NCBI GenBank assembly: GCA_018389105.1
Contig: JACATO010002187.1
Span: 708,001-772,000 of the forward strand
Length of the DNA stretch: 64,000 nucleotides
Source: Nautilus pompilius
Taxonomy: Eukaryota; Mollusca; Cephalopoda; Nautilida; Nautilidae
Direction: 5' to 3'
Shown here: in pieces, positions 12,501-25,416 of the stretch
How the letters are laid out: the number at the start of each line of letters is the position of its first letter
Numbering within the stretch: the first letter of the stretch is position 1
Program-made: the position numbers and the translations under genes
The notes under the pieces: model-generated
What the model was told of the DNA's origin: nothing
Databases searched by the model: none
Seen by the model: only the letters and a program-made list of their open reading frames with translations

Positions 12501-14210
12501 AAGTAGCCATGATGTACTTAAAACTGGTATTAACACGTAGACACAGCGGGTTCACATTGTTCTAAATAAAGAAATGTGCGTGATCTGAAACTTGCTTCTA
12601 GTTAGCAAAATTTCTTTTTGATTTTTTTCCAAAATTACAAGGCTGTGAATCACGTGATTGTCACATGACCCGATGTGCAGATTTTAGCATCTGCAGAATG
12701 TCAGTGGTGTAGTAATTCTTTCTACTAGACTTCGAGCTACAACTTACTCCTTAATACTAGAACTGAAAATTTATTTCTCTTTTTTTTTGTGATGATAATG
12801 AATTCAGCTATATTCAGAAAACCTCCATCTGATTTTTGTTCCCTCTTTTTTAAGCATTAAAATAAAAGTAAGGCAACTTTTTAAAATCTCGTTGCCACTT
12901 TAGATTCAATATCTGTTAAGAGGATCAAAGAAAATCCTGGCAGAAAATTAATCTTCCATTGTGTAGAGGTTGTAGATCGGGGTGGATTGGGGGCAGCACC
13001 AGTAATTTCTAATTAAATGTGTATACGAACAGAGTTACAGTGATGTTGATTATAGCTTAGCTATACATTAGATTAAGAATTACTGGTACTGAAGCGATTT
13101 ACCTCTGAAACAACCATCCCCAGTCTTCCCTATAGACAAATCTGCAACAGCTGAGATATATATATAATTCTATGTGGATGTCAGGATTTTGAGCTAAATA
13201 TTGTAATTAGTGCTACTTTAAGTGTTACCCTGTAGGCTCTGCATGTATACATAGATTTTCCTTTAATGTCACTGTAGCATCATCATTCCTCAAGATATTG
13301 TCTCTTGAGATGATAAATGTCAGATGAAAGAAAAACAGCCAAATTTGGATGACATTCAAATGTAAATATTTCCATAGCCATTATTAGCAAATGGATTTAA
13401 AATAGAAAGAAAGAAAAAAAATGAAAAGTTTTTAATTTTATCGATAGTCTTGAAGAGTGGTTGGCAACATGTGCTTAAGTGCCATAGAATGTAGCTCAGT
13501 GTGTTGCATGCCGCTTATCGGAGCAGGGTTTTTAATGATGATGTGAGTAACAGCTGCTGCTGTGGGCAGGTCATCAGTAGCTCAAAAAGAAAAAAAAAAA
13601 ATGTTTGCACCATTTGTGGAATATACAATTTATAATTTATTCCTTCCATGACTGGAAACTGCACTTAGGTTGAACTGTCAACTTGTACTCACATTGTAAC
13701 TTTTTCCCCCTGAGATATATATCATCATCATTCTTTTATTTTGCCAATTTGATAGTCTATAGAATTAAGTTTGGGGGAGAGAAGGTTTGTGTGTACATAC
13801 CTGGTTTTTGAACTTCACCCTGTTAATCTGCTGTCAATTGCTGGGGATGCTTGTTTGCTCATGAATGAGAGGCATTTTAAAGCTGAAATACCATCATCAA
13901 AAGGAATAATAATATGCTGTAGATGTATTACTGGCTTTGAAAAATATACCTTTCTGACTAATTGTTTTATGGACTGTTAAGCAATGTTTTAATGCATCAA
14001 CAAATGAACAGTTAAGAAGAAGGAAGTTTTTCAATCTGGTTTACATTTGGCAAGAGTCCTGCTTATGGAGAAATAGCGCATGCCTTCTTTGTTTCCTTCT
14101 GAACTGTTCTTAACAACGCAATCTGGTGGAGGATAGAAAACTCATGAGTGAACCAACAGAACGGTTTTCTAAAAATTTTGTTGTTAACTGCAGTACTTAG
14201 TTAATGCAGT

Positions 14211-14447
14211 TCCTCCCTCCCCCCTCTCTCTCCATCTCTCTCTCTCTCTCCCTCTCCCCCTCTCTCTCTCTCTCCCTCCTCTCTCTCTCTCTCTCCCTCC
14301 CTCTCTCTCTCTCCATCTCTCTCTCCCTCTCCTCTCTCTCCTCCCTCTCTCTCTCCTCTCCTCTCTCTCTCTCTCTCCATCTCTCTCTCCATCTCTCTCT
14401 CCTCTCTCTCCCTCTCTCTCTCCCTCTCCTCTCTCTCTCTCTCCCTC

Positions 14448-14478
<31 letters not shown>

Positions 14479-14490
14479 TCTCTCTCTTTC
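14211..14490. repeat. Long polypyrimidine (CT)n tract
   Basis: About 280 bases of almost pure C/T on the plus strand, mainly CT with CCCT and CCAT interruptions. The Arg/Glu and Ser/Leu open frames over this tract are artefacts of its composition. Mirror-symmetric homopurine-homopyrimidine DNA of this length can form triplex (H-DNA) structure; that follows from known DNA behaviour, not from anything else seen here. Confidence 0.95.
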
Positions 14491-17400
14491 CTGGTGCATG
14501 CTATTTGTACTAATTTTTGGCATCTGGGGAAGAGTGGACGGGTGCAAAGATGCAGTGTTAAAAAGCTGTGGAAACTGCTTTATGAAGATTTACCTAAGTT
14601 AGTGTAGTCATTCATTCATTTATACTTGCATATTCCTGAACTTAGTGTAAAGTTGATTTTGGCAGTGGGAGGCTATAGAAATTACATTTCATGCTTAAAT
14701 AGAGTTTGACCAAGACGGAAAGGACCTTTACCCTTGTCTACTCCACTAGAAGGAAATCGATAAAACTCGCTTTGTGAATAAATCTACTTTTTATGAGATC
14801 TCGCATGCATTTAAGCAGAATGGATCATTGAATTCCTGCCTCAGCCTCCTTGAAACAGCGTTTGTTATTTTTTTTATTCCTTAGGGATAAATGATATACT
14901 TTGCTAAAGGGGATTTGGGTTTTTTTTAGTATAACAGATCTATTTTAAACATGGAACCTCTTGAAAAAAAAAGGGGAGGAGAAATTAAATAAAATCTGCT
15001 GTTCTAAATATACATTTTAAAACATTCAGATATATTATTATTATTATTATTATTGATAAATTCTAACTTGTTTATACCACTGATTTTATGTACTAAAGGC
15101 TTTTCATGTGTGTTTAAAATCTGTATAACTCAAATAATTCTACTAGGAGAAGGAGGAGGAGTTGTCGTTGTTGTTGTTTTTGGCCTCTCCATAATTTAGA
15201 TAAATTGTATTTAAAGAACAGAAAGGTCTCTTGGCTATCGGTGTTCATGATGACACTCGGTAACTTAGGTTTACTCACTAATCTGATTACCGTGCAATAA
15301 CCAAAATAATCGCTTCAAAGAATCTGAAGCAGTTTTTTGCTTTGGTATTTCAGCATCTTGATTTGTATAGACTTGGTTTCTGTTGAAATATGGAAACAGT
15401 ATTAAAACTGTTATTTATTATGAATTATCAATGATCCTGAATCTGGTTCTTATTTTGTATCTAATCATTAACCAGTCTTTTTGACAACTAACAGATATAC
15501 TAATAAATAAATAAAGTGTATTGTCCATTTTGCTTTACCCACTGATATAAGTCTAAAGACTGAAATTAGTGGGTTATTATTTTAAAAAAAATGTATATAT
15601 ATACATATTTATTTTTTTACTTAAAAAAGTTTTTTGATGAGGTTATCAAGAAGTCATTTATGAACTTTTATACCTATGTTGGCTTAACTTTGTTTATATA
15701 GTAGTTCTGGTGGTTTTTTATGTGTATCGGCTCTTGTTTGACCTTCACAATCTGCATGTTTGCTTCTATTTGATAACTTGAAAAAAGAAAAAAAAAAACC
15801 ACTTACAGATTTGTAAAATTACTTTATTTCTCCTGCCTTTTGAAAGTTTCAAGTACCTTACATATCTGGATTTTATAAGAATCGGTCATTTGATGGGTTC
15901 TTCAAAATGTTTGTTCTGCCGAACAAGTGTGTTGAGATGTCCTCAAAGAAACACTTTAGTCTGTTAATACACAATTTATTCTAAATTTAAAACTTTTTTT
16001 TTTTTAATTTAAAAAAGTTTTTTTTATTTTTGCTAACTAATCTAGGACATTAATTTTAAGGAAATTTTGCTAAATTTTGCATTTCATTTATGTTTGAGCG
16101 ATGTTGTAACTCTCCTGTCAAAGAAGAAAACATTTGTAGTCTGTGTGCATCGTACTTGTGAATTGTACTCACTATGGATTTTGATGTAACAATCTTTTGT
16201 ACTCTCACTTTAAGAGAGCTCAAAGACAAGATGGCTGTCTTAAAAGTAATTGTATGAGAGCATTTAACTAATTGTTTCTTATATCCATTTTTTTAATTTG
16301 TGATCAGTAATTTAGCTTTTAAACTTAATTTGCATTGTAAATAGTTCCAAAATATATCACTGCTATGTGAACTCAATTTCCATAAATATGTTTTATTCTG
16401 GTTTCGGATTTTAAATAAAATATTAGAGACAAGGAAAATAAAATCTTAATGTTTGAATTTTGCTGTGAAAAAAATATTGTACTAGAATCTCTCTCTCAAA
16501 AAAAATCATAACCCCATTTTCTTTACTTGCCATAAGTTTTTACTGTATCTTGTTTATAGAAGATTGCATTTAGTATAGAATGAAATTGTTTTTCCATCAA
16601 ACTCTTCTACATATCTGTTTCTCCCATACATGTACCAGATACATACCTATCAGTAAAAAAGTTTATTTCTTCTGAGTAATTTTTTGCTGATTACTTGCAC
16701 ATTTATAATGAGTTCTGAAATCATTTCACAAGGCTGGTATCTGAAAATGTTATCAGCACTCACAGGTACTGCCAGGCTTGCATCCCTTTACATTAAAAGT
16801 GTGAAAGTTTATTTAATCTTATCTTACCAACTTGGAATAACTGGCAGATTTCACATTAACCTATATTTTAATGTAACTGGATGAGCTCATCAAGACAAAT
16901 GTGTGCAGTAGTATTTATAGAAGCAGAATTGCTTTGTTTACCTGGATAGCAGAGAGCTGAAAACATATGTTGCAAACATCCGGACAGGTTATGGCATTAG
17001 GTTTGATATGATGTGTGTAAAGATAGGATGTTAAGCACTTTATGACATTATTCTGATGCACATTTCTGTTTAATCATGATGAAATGACTACTTAACCCTC
17101 CACCAGTAATCAAGGGCAGATAACTATAAAACATTTAAAATATTTATAGTTTTCCTTTATGAACTCATTAAACTAATGTAATATGGATGCTGATGGTAAC
17201 ATAGCACTTCTGTGGACATATATTTTAATATGTTAAAATAATTTTAAAGTAATTGTTTCATAAGATTTTTTTAAAATTAATTTTTTTAATGTAACATTTT
17301 CATAAAAATGATTGACTTATCAACAGGGCAACACATTTGAAAAAAGCTGCGCAGTGAAATGTTTTATTTCGACAGTTTCTTTACATAACGGCCGTAAGGT

Positions 17401-17871
17401 GAAAGAAGTTTTAATATCTCTGAGATGATGAATCATCATCATACAAGCTTTCATATTGTACAGATTTTTCATTGACCGAAACGTTGGTGAGTTAGTAAAA
17501 CTAGCAGCAGTGATTAACGGTTGCAGTATCAGTCAGTTTATTGTTTGCTGGTTTTTTTTTTAATTGCTTTCATCACTAATTCTACATTTATCTTAGAGGA
17601 CGACATACAAAGGCACTGTCTCCCCGTATCAGTTGAAGTAGAATGTAATCAATTCAAAAGCATTCATGTGGTTGACAGGTAATCATTCCTTCCCCATTAA
17701 AAATATAATAAAAAAAACAAAGGAATTGAAGGAAGGAATGTTTTTTTTTTTTTTTTTAAAAGGTTTTTTTACACAAAACGTAGGTAATAACAATGAATTG
17801 TTTAAGTCTAAGAGTTATCTCCCTTTGAATTTTGAAAGTACTTTTATTTATCAAGAAGCACTTTGTTGCAG

Positions 17872-17964
17872 GTTACTTATCGATTATTAGAGAATGAAAA
17901 AAAGAAAATGGACGTTTTACAGAGGGAACTATACCAGCAGTTGAGTGTAAAGTGCATTAAAGAG
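17872..17964 (+). CDS. Exon 2 of the coiled-coil gene
   Basis: This 93-nt exon lies between ...tttgttgcag and gtaggt, phase 0 at both ends. It encodes 31 residues beginning VTYRLLENEKKKMDV and ending LSVKCIKE. Leucines and methionine fall at heptad spacing (Leu, Met, Leu at i, i+7, i+14) among Lys, Glu and Gln, which is a typical coiled-coil pattern. The other two frames contain stops or do not join exon 1 and exon 3. It is about 12.8 kb from exon 1 and 6.2 kb from exon 3. No family assignment is possible by eye. Confidence 0.8.
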
Positions 17965-19657
17965 GTAGGTAGGTCTGTTTATCAATGTGCTTTGTTTTGA
18001 AATTGAATCTCGAAGGACTTGATCCTTTGTTGATACAGTACCTTCATGGTAAAAGGTATAATTCTATCCCTGTTTTAATGAAAGCTATATTATGCAAATT
18101 TTCTTACTCAAAAGGGACAAAATAAATACTATTGTGTACATTATTTTATCAAAATTTACTGGAATTTGCTATGACTTGTGTGAAAAATGTAATTTGAAGA
18201 TCTGAATTATCTTTCCCAGACCAAGAGTTGCAATTTTTAAATTATTTTGTTTTAACGTAAGAAACAGTTATCTGGAAGACAAAACTCTTTGTGTATATTG
18301 TTGTATAATTTGGTATTATGCTGTAGCAGGTTTTTGCATAGTTGTAATTAGGGGAGACAACTGGACCAGAACAGATGAAGCTATCATCAAGATCATGTAC
18401 TTAGATCTAAAGTCAAAGCATATGACATCAATTGTAGCCTCATCTGTACATTTAATTAAGAATTATCGGGGCTCTAACAACTTACCACTGTAACAAGTAG
18501 TCTCTCCCACAGAATTTACTACTGCTTTGAATATCAGAAAGCCATCGTTTTTGAAACACATCATTTCTTCCCACAACAACAAGGACCGGTGAGTCCCTGA
18601 TATACAGCTACTTATAATGTAGAGTGGGGTGTTTGAGTATCTCCTAGGGAGTTGGCTTGTGGTAGTACTCATTGAGATTTCCAAATTAGTTAACCTGTCA
18701 ATGGGCAGTGAGTGATGGGCAAAGTCTTCATTGCAGACTTTTAACAAGGCATGGAACAAAAATATAGTAAAGGAGACATACACGCATTAACTATAAAATA
18801 AAAATGTACCTGTGGGTGGTAAGGTACTGAACTGGTGCCACATGCACCTTTCTTATAGCTTCCTGGATGGGTTCTCACCTTTTTCTTTCCAGAACTTTTG
18901 AATTCTAGAAATGCAAGTCCTCTTAGATTAAACCCTATGTTCTTTATATGTAAATATCTCGTCACATCTTGTCATTGTCATAAATATCTGGGTTCTTCAG
19001 CTTTAGTTCACGAATCAGATATTTATTTTCCAATTTCCCCTCCCTGTTTCCCTTTCTCTGCTCTTTCTTGTGGATTTCACATATATTCAGACTGATATCT
19101 CAGTTGTTGATAACAATTTTAGTTCTATTTCCCCTGTCTATAAAACAGGGTGATGAAATGGCTAAAGAAAGCCTGTAAGAATATTAGTAAGGGTGGGATA
19201 AGGAGCCATAATAGAGAGTAAATATGACAACAAAGAACAAAACGGTTATTGACTATTCAGATCTGTCTTTGTAGAACTTAGTAAGAGACAATGGTAGGGA
19301 AATGGAAGGTTTCCACTTTACTATTACATTCCTTCTGTCTTTGTCAAAAATTTCCAAATGGCTTCCCACCCATTTTCAAACTTTGCTAAAAGTTTCTGCA
19401 TTACAAATTACATGCAATTCTTGGTTGTTGTAAATGAGTTATCTGAAGATTCGATATAAACAAATGTTTGAGAAAGAATCCTTGCTGTGCTATTAATTGT
19501 TGAATAATTTTGTTTAATCCATTTTGGATACAATTGTTAGAAATGTTTGTATTATTTCCATCAGCTCAAAAAAGAACAAAGGTTTGTAGGGTATTCTGAC
19601 TATATACAGATACCATGCAAAATTACCACTCATCTTCATATATGGCTCATATTATAT

Positions 19658-19745
19658 AAGGAACATTAAAATGAAACAAAGCTGTAAACAGAATCACCTT
19701 AATAACTGTATCTGACCAGGTTCCATTTGAACATTTGTGGTAGTA
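19658..19745. repeat. Palindromic mini-element, copy 2
   Basis: The left arm GGAACATTAAAATGAAAC and right arm ACCAGGTTCCATTTGAACAT surround a centre (cagaatcaccttaataactg) that is shared in diverged form with copies 3-6. It is more degraded than copy 1. Confidence 0.6.
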
Positions 19746-20004
19746 CTAGAAGTTATAATAACTTAGATCTCATGTAGGATATGATTGGCTGAATATGGCC
19801 TGAGACAGTTGAGTTGAATAAGGACATCTTTTCCAACTAGATCATGCTCCATCATGGTCTAACACCGAAGCTCTTTAGTAAATGAAATATTTTGTTTTTA
19901 TTTTAATGTAGTAAACATCTAAAATGTCTAAAAAAAAATATTCAGTATGCATTCTGAGCTTTTATAGCACTCAATACCACCATGGATCTGATGAATCTAT
20001 GCCT

Positions 20005-20032
20005 GTATATATATATATATATATATATATAA
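20005..20032. repeat. (TA)n microsatellite
   Basis: An uninterrupted alternating T/A run of about 28 bases. It lies just beyond the 3' end of the minus-strand mariner copy. Confidence 0.95.
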
Positions 20033-20049
20033 TTATCGCATCAAGGAGA

Positions 20050-20940
20050 CTTACATTTGTTGCTGAATGTGAAGCTTATTAATCAAAGTAAGTTCCATTA
20101 CAATCAATACACCTCTGCCAATGAGTTACAAGTGCATTTATACCATTTTGAAAAAAATCTCAATTTCAGGAGTTGATAAACTGTTGGAAGGCAGTTTCAG
20201 TTGCTGCTTGGTTAAAGGATTTCATATGGAGGAAGCTGTTGAGGTGTTTGAAAAGGTGGTAGTCTGTGGGAGAAAGGTCTGGTGAATAGGCTGGGTGAAG
20301 GAGAACTTCGTACCCCAAGGTGTTCAGTTTATGAAGAGTTGCTTTTGCAAAATGAGGATGAGCATTATCATGTAGCAGGATTGGACCTCTTCAATTCACC
20401 AATGCCGGCTGTTGTTGGGAGAGTTTCTGATGTACAACATTTAATTCATGACAATACCTTTCAGCTGTGATGGTTTCGCCAGGTTTTGTTTCTTATGACA
20501 AATGAAGAACAGATCTCTAAGCGACAATTTTGTTGTTGTTCATCCATCTTGTGAGGCACTCACTTGTCAAGCTTTTAACCTGGCTGATAGCGTCAATATG
20601 CTGGGAAACAGTTGTAGTGCTTATGTCAAGCTCTCTAGCAATTTCTCACATTCTTTTCTTGGATTGGCTTCAACTGAACCTTTCAGACAGTTGTCATCAG
20701 CTGGAAGGACGTCCACTATGTTCCTTATCTTCGAGGATCACATCTCCTGATGGAAACTTTGCAAACCATCTGTTGTACTGTGCACTCATTTGCTGGGCCC
20801 TTGCCCCAAGCCTGCTTAATGTCACGAGTTGCCTCGCTCACTCTGTGGCCTGGTTTGAACTCGTGAAGCAAAATGGCACAAAAAACTTTTCTATTCGTGC
20901 TTCACTCAGAACCCTGACACAAATATCAATTTTATGATTT
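20050..20940 (-). pseudogene. Decayed mariner transposase, nearly full length
   Basis: On the minus strand the copy begins near 20,935 with the N-terminal helix-turn-helix part (LLHEFKPGHRVSEATRDIKQ...) and continues through a region matching the linker. The catalytic part has ILLHDNAHPHFAKATLHKLN at about 20,320-20,385 and HPAYSPDLSPTDYHLFK at about 20,248-20,298. It ends THWQRCIDCNGTYFD near 20,060, the usual mariner C-terminus. The second and third catalytic aspartates remain at D34D spacing. Several frameshifts and stops make it a pseudogene. It belongs to the mariner group that includes the human SETMAR/Hsmar1 transposase, by motif resemblance. Confidence 0.9.
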
Positions 20941-21551
20941 TTAAAAAGGTAGGATTTGCATAATGTATGCCAAAGTACACACGATAAAAAATTATATGTA
21001 ACTTACCTACATACACCTTCCCAAGCAGGCAAAGAATCAACCCCAAATTGACATAATATAAAAACTGACAAAACGTTTGTAACAACCTACTAAATTCCAT
21101 ATACACAAAGGCATTTTGATGGAGGAACTTTTTTTCTTTAATCCTCAAAATAAATAGATTAATTACTTAGATAAATGACCCAGTTTTCTCAAATCTGACT
21201 ATACACCTGCATACCTTTGATAACATAGTTGGTGGTAGAGATCGTGTACCCATAAGAAGTCTTGTTTGTTTTTTTTTTCTTGCTTGCTTTGATCAGTAAT
21301 ACTAAACACCTTCCTTTCAACACCAACTGGCATCAAATGAAGTTGGATTTTCAGATGTTGCTACTAACCCCTCCCCCTACAGTTTTAATGAGTTTTTGTT
21401 ATTATTCACCTAGCTGAAATGTTTGTGTGTCTAATCATAGCATGACTTCCAGGCATGAGATTCCAATTACTTCCTTATGTTACTAGATATTGAGTCACTT
21501 TGAAATTTCATATAATTCACTTCTCTTAAATCTTGTTTGGAAATTTTTAAG

Positions 21552-21640
21552 TACTAAGGACATTCAAATGTTTAAATGAAACTGAATACCGTTATGGTGA
21601 TGCTATTTCAGCTAGGTTTCATTTGAATGTCCCTAGTGGA
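21552..21640. repeat. Palindromic mini-element, copy 3
   Basis: The left arm reads CTAAGGACATTCAAATG with a small duplication before TTTAAATGAAAC. The right arm is GCTAGGTTTCATTTGAATGT followed by CCCTAG. The centre ataccgttatggtgatgc resembles the centres of copies 5 and 6. CTAG lies close to both ends. Confidence 0.75.
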
Positions 21641-21910
21641 AAATCTTAAAGATGTAATAATGTCTGTGTGTTTGTGTGTGTGTATATGTATTTTTTTTTC
21701 ACCTTTGAAAACTATTACATTAATATTTTTGGGGTCAGATAATGGCTATATTACATACGGTAGTATGCTTATCTTCCAATGCCATCTCAATTTCCAAGGA
21801 TTCTTTAAGCTTTTGCACTGGATGATGCATTAAATACTGTAGTTGGAAAAAAAAATGTTTCTGTACCAAAGTTCCCTTCTACCGTCATACTCATTAAAAA
21901 TATAAAGACA

Positions 21911-21938
21911 TTTGTTGTTGTTGTTGTTGTTGTTGTTT
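21911..21938. repeat. (TTG)n microsatellite
   Basis: About nine TTG units in a row, without interruption. Confidence 0.95.
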
Positions 21939-23461
21939 AAAGAATGGCAGGTTGGATTCTTATCAAATAACTAAACCTGCATCATTTTTCTTATTTTCTG
22001 GAGATGATGATCCACAACAAATTTTAAAAAGGAGAAGTTACTCCATGTTAATTTTCATCTATGGGTCTTTCTGGCTCTTATTGTTTGTTGGTATGTTTTT
22101 TATTTTTTTATCATTAAAATAAAAACAAAAAAATATACAAAGCAGAAATGTTCTGGGCTTAATCAGTTCACTAATATGTGAATCATTTCATTATTAAAAA
22201 TTTCCTGCATGAGTGTTCTTTTGTCCACTTTTATATAGTCTTCTTGGAAAACCTTGTCCTGACATTGCATGTCTAATGACATTAGGTGGAAACAGGTGAA
22301 CAGCAATCAAGTTATCTGGGTACAGTTGGGAGGGCTTTTGAGCCATGGTCAAGGTACACGTCAGCTGACAGAGATGGCATAAGTATTTTTCATTAATCCA
22401 GTTCCAGGAGGGAATTTGTAGCTTGAACTTTTACCAAGATGTTTTAATGACACAAATTCTTAATAACTAAAGCATGTGGGTGGTGTAGCCAGGGGGGGGG
22501 GGGCTTTTAACATGTTGAGGTTGTTCACGTCAAATGTCAAAATTCTTGACAGCGGCCCTAGAGTCTGATTCTAATAAACTCATTGATTTTCATGAGTTAT
22601 GCAACACTTCTCACTCACCGGTCAGCTTGAAATAAATGTTTTACTTTCTTTCTTTCTTATTTATTTGTGCAAGCTTAATGAAACAGTTTTAAAACTTGGA
22701 CAACTGAAACTCAAATAATTATTGCTTGCTGTCTCTCTCTCTCTCACTCACACACACAACACGCAGACAGAGATAGAGAGAGAGAATAATTATTGTAGTT
22801 GCATTTTTTTTTTTTTTTTACAGAGCTATTACAATAATTGATAGTGAACTGGATATACTGGTAAGAATTATCCCCCCCTAGATTACAGCTAACTCTTACT
22901 GTATGGCGTAGATGTATATTCACTGTTGTTAGTTTCCAGTTCAAGCATTAAAACTGTTTTATTATTATTTTGCTAAGATCGGGATGGATTTTATTTCTCT
23001 TCATTAGTCTTCAGGTATTACACAATTATTTTTTAATTGATCAAAAGTCCTCACTTATAATCAATTGTATTTAGTCTATGTTAGTATTAATATCATTAAG
23101 GTATGGAGATTTTTAAAATTTTGCATCTCCAGAACTTAGATTAACATAAATACTGTTTCTCTTTTTAGATTTTTTTCCTATTGTATAATTATATTTTTCT
23201 AAAAATAAGTGACAGATCCATACATTGTATCATAAAGATCTAAATATCAAATCTACCTACTTGAGGAAACTCAAGTTTGTTTTTAAGTTGATGAAGACTT
23301 ATTTTTTAACTATAGATATTTTTTTTTTTAAAAAAAATCATTCACTAAAGGAAACCTAATAATAATAATTATGATTTAGTGTTGTTGAATCCGATTTCGC
23401 ATTAAATTCTTGTACAGTTGAACAGAATCCATAGTGACTAGTGGCAGTTAGAACAGAAATA

Positions 23462-23556
23462 AGTGCTATGGATGTTGGAATCATACCCAGATAGATATCA
23501 TTAGGTAAAAGCTGCTGTTTATACCAGGTTCTGTTTGAACATCACTATTATGACTA
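23462..23556. repeat. Palindromic mini-element, copy 4
   Basis: The right arm ACCAGGTTCTGTTTGAACAT is clear. The left arm (GCTATGGATGTTGGAATCAT) is poor. The centre GATATCATTAGGTAAAAGCT matches the GATATCATTAC centre of copy 5. This is a degraded family member. Confidence 0.5.
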
Positions 23557-24189
23557 AATGTGTTAGTTTTGCTCTGTATGCAAATTTACAAAGTTCCGAT
23601 TCACTAATTTGCATAGGTATTCTGTGAAAGTCATGTGCAGGTATTTAGTAACAGTAACAAGAAGGCAAAATGAATGTAGCATTTTCCTTTACTAGGGGCA
23701 GAGTATGATTGGTTTGTTCCTTTATGTAATGACTACAATTCATCTTTCCGGTCAGCTGTTTCTGATATAGGGATTTTTGGGGAGAGAGCCAACAGCAGCA
23801 GCTGTATGCTGGCTTTAAAAGACTGAACTTACAGGTGTTCATAATGAGCATTGGGATAAATGACAAATTTAAATCGCAAACCACACACATCTCCAATCAG
23901 TCAAATTTTGGGAGCCATGCAGCAGCAGTTTCTATGGTTTATTAAATAAGAGCCAGCATCCATGAATATTTTGTCAAAGGTGTGAACTTCATTCTCAGTA
24001 TTTACCAGAGTATTTCAAAACAATTAGTTTTGTTCTCCTGTCATTTTTTGCTTTGTTCACTTTGTGTTTAAAATTTTTTGGTGAAACATAAATGTGTGGT
24101 ATCATAAATGTTTTAACTTCATGAATTTAGAAATACATACATAATTTGTTTAGTAAAAAAACTTTACAAAATTTTTTTTTTTTTTAAAG

Positions 24190-24227
24190 AAACAGGATAT
24201 AGTGGAACAGCTGAAGAGCAGTATCAG
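24190..24227 (+). CDS. Exon 3 of the coiled-coil gene
   Basis: This 38-nt exon has a strong acceptor (a long T run, then aaag) and the near-perfect donor AG|gtaagt. It starts in phase 0 after exon 2 and ends two bases into a codon. The product is KQDIVEQLKSSI plus the first two bases of an Arg codon completed by exon 4 (AG|A). The residues continue the helix and coiled coil. In phase it can also join the terminal exon candidate at 27425 (AG|C, Ser), which would replace exons 4-6. Confidence 0.8.
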
Positions 24228-25328
24228 GTAAGTATGCTTATCTTAAGACAGAACTTCCTGACGTGTTAAAAGGTGTTGTTGTTGGTTTTTTTTTAAACCA
24301 GCAAGTATTTTAGTATTCTATTAGGTCTTTATGGAAAGCTGATTGGTATATAGTGTCATAACTATAAAACTTGTCTAAAATGGATTATTATTGCACGAAG
24401 TTGTCCAATTTAGCCAAGTTTTTCAAATTAGTACCTAGGATTCATTGTAATAATTCCTAAGTATGGGTCTCCATTTATAAGTAAAAAGTTTTCTTGAGCA
24501 GAAGAGAAGATTCCAGTAGTTATGGGCTTACAATAAATATTTTTCTTTTACAGTAGCTACATTGGCAAGGTGCTATTTAAAAGTATATTCTTAGGTTCAG
24601 ACAAATATATGAATGCAATTAGTGTTGTCATTATTAAAACAGGTGGGAAGTGCTACCACTTCTAGAATATTTAGCATCATTAGTTTTAAATAGTAGTAAA
24701 AAGGAAGAAAAACTGCTTTTAAGATATTAAGAGATGAAATATTAGAAATAAACTGGAACTTAAGGTTCGTTTACAAATTAAAAAGTTTTTCTTTAGAGAC
24801 TGAATCATTTTGCATTCATTATAGAAGAAACTTTGTGACGTATTTCACACACATTGCAACTATTTAGAAGACTAAGCAACCCACCCACAGAACTAGAAAT
24901 TATCTCAAACTTTTGTCTAAGTTTATCTTTTAATTGAACAATTCCAATTTACAACACCCAAGGATGTGTTGGAAGTTTGCACTATTTGTACAGGTTTATT
25001 TGCAGGCTTCATCTGCTCTGTTGCTCAAGCCATTAGTTGAAATAACTTCTGATATATCAATAACATTAAGGGAAATGTTAGCAAATTGAAATTTTGCCCA
25101 CTCAATGAGTGTCTAATGTCAGAGCTCTTCTGTCAAGAAAACCACAAACAGCTTTGAGTGCATGCATCATGGCTGTAAAGAGTGCAGTATGGCCAGTGAT
25201 TTTGGGAAGGAGTAGAAAGGTGATTTGCTACATCATGGAAACTCAAAATCTGAAATGCATTTTAAAATTTTCTCTTTTTTGAATGCATTGCAGGATTTGA
25301 AATAATTTTTTTCTCTTTTTTGGGGCAG
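24228..25328 (+). other. Intron 3 (1.1 kb)
   Basis: AT-rich sequence between exons 3 and 4. I see no gene or named repeat in it. Confidence 0.75.
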
Positions 25329-25416
25329 ACGTATTCAGCAGCAGTATGATCAGCTGGAAAGAGAATACAACTCTGCAGCGATGGGAGTGCTCAAACACAG
25401 CAATCATTTGATGAAA
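25329..25416 (+). CDS. Exon 4 of the coiled-coil gene
   Basis: This 88-nt exon sits between ...ctctttttggggcag and gtaagt. The first base completes Arg from exon 3. Then come 29 codons, starting RIQQQYDQLEREYNSAAMG and ending LKHSNHLMK, phase 0 at the 3' end. It is strongly coding in character and rich in Gln, Glu and Arg, with hydrophobic residues at heptad-like spacing. Together with exons 2 and 3 it makes a continuous coiled coil of about 70 residues. I do not know the function; such small coiled-coil proteins are often scaffold, cytoskeletal or centrosomal factors, but that is only a family-level guess. Confidence 0.85.

Larger units (their letters stand above)
5115..17871 (+). other. Intron 1 (12.8 kb)
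   Basis: This is the presumed intron between exons 1 and 2. It contains an AT repeat (5570-5588), a Tc1 relic, two copies of a ~65-bp dispersed repeat, an orphan exon candidate at 7.3 kb, a minisatellite at 9.25 kb and a long CT tract at 14.2 kb. The rest (for example 10.2-14.2 kb and 14.5-17.8 kb) is AT-rich sequence without recognisable genes. Confidence 0.55.
17965..24189 (+). other. Intron 2 (6.2 kb)
   Basis: This is the intron between exons 2 and 3. It contains three copies of the palindromic mini-element, a mariner copy, an AT repeat at 20005-20032 and a TTG repeat at 21911-21938. I see no coding sequence in the remainder. Confidence 0.65.

Noticed and set aside
14184..14602. Four overlapping open frames of 63-132 codons (Arg/Glu or Ser/Leu)
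   Set aside because: Direct translation of the CT microsatellite in different frames.
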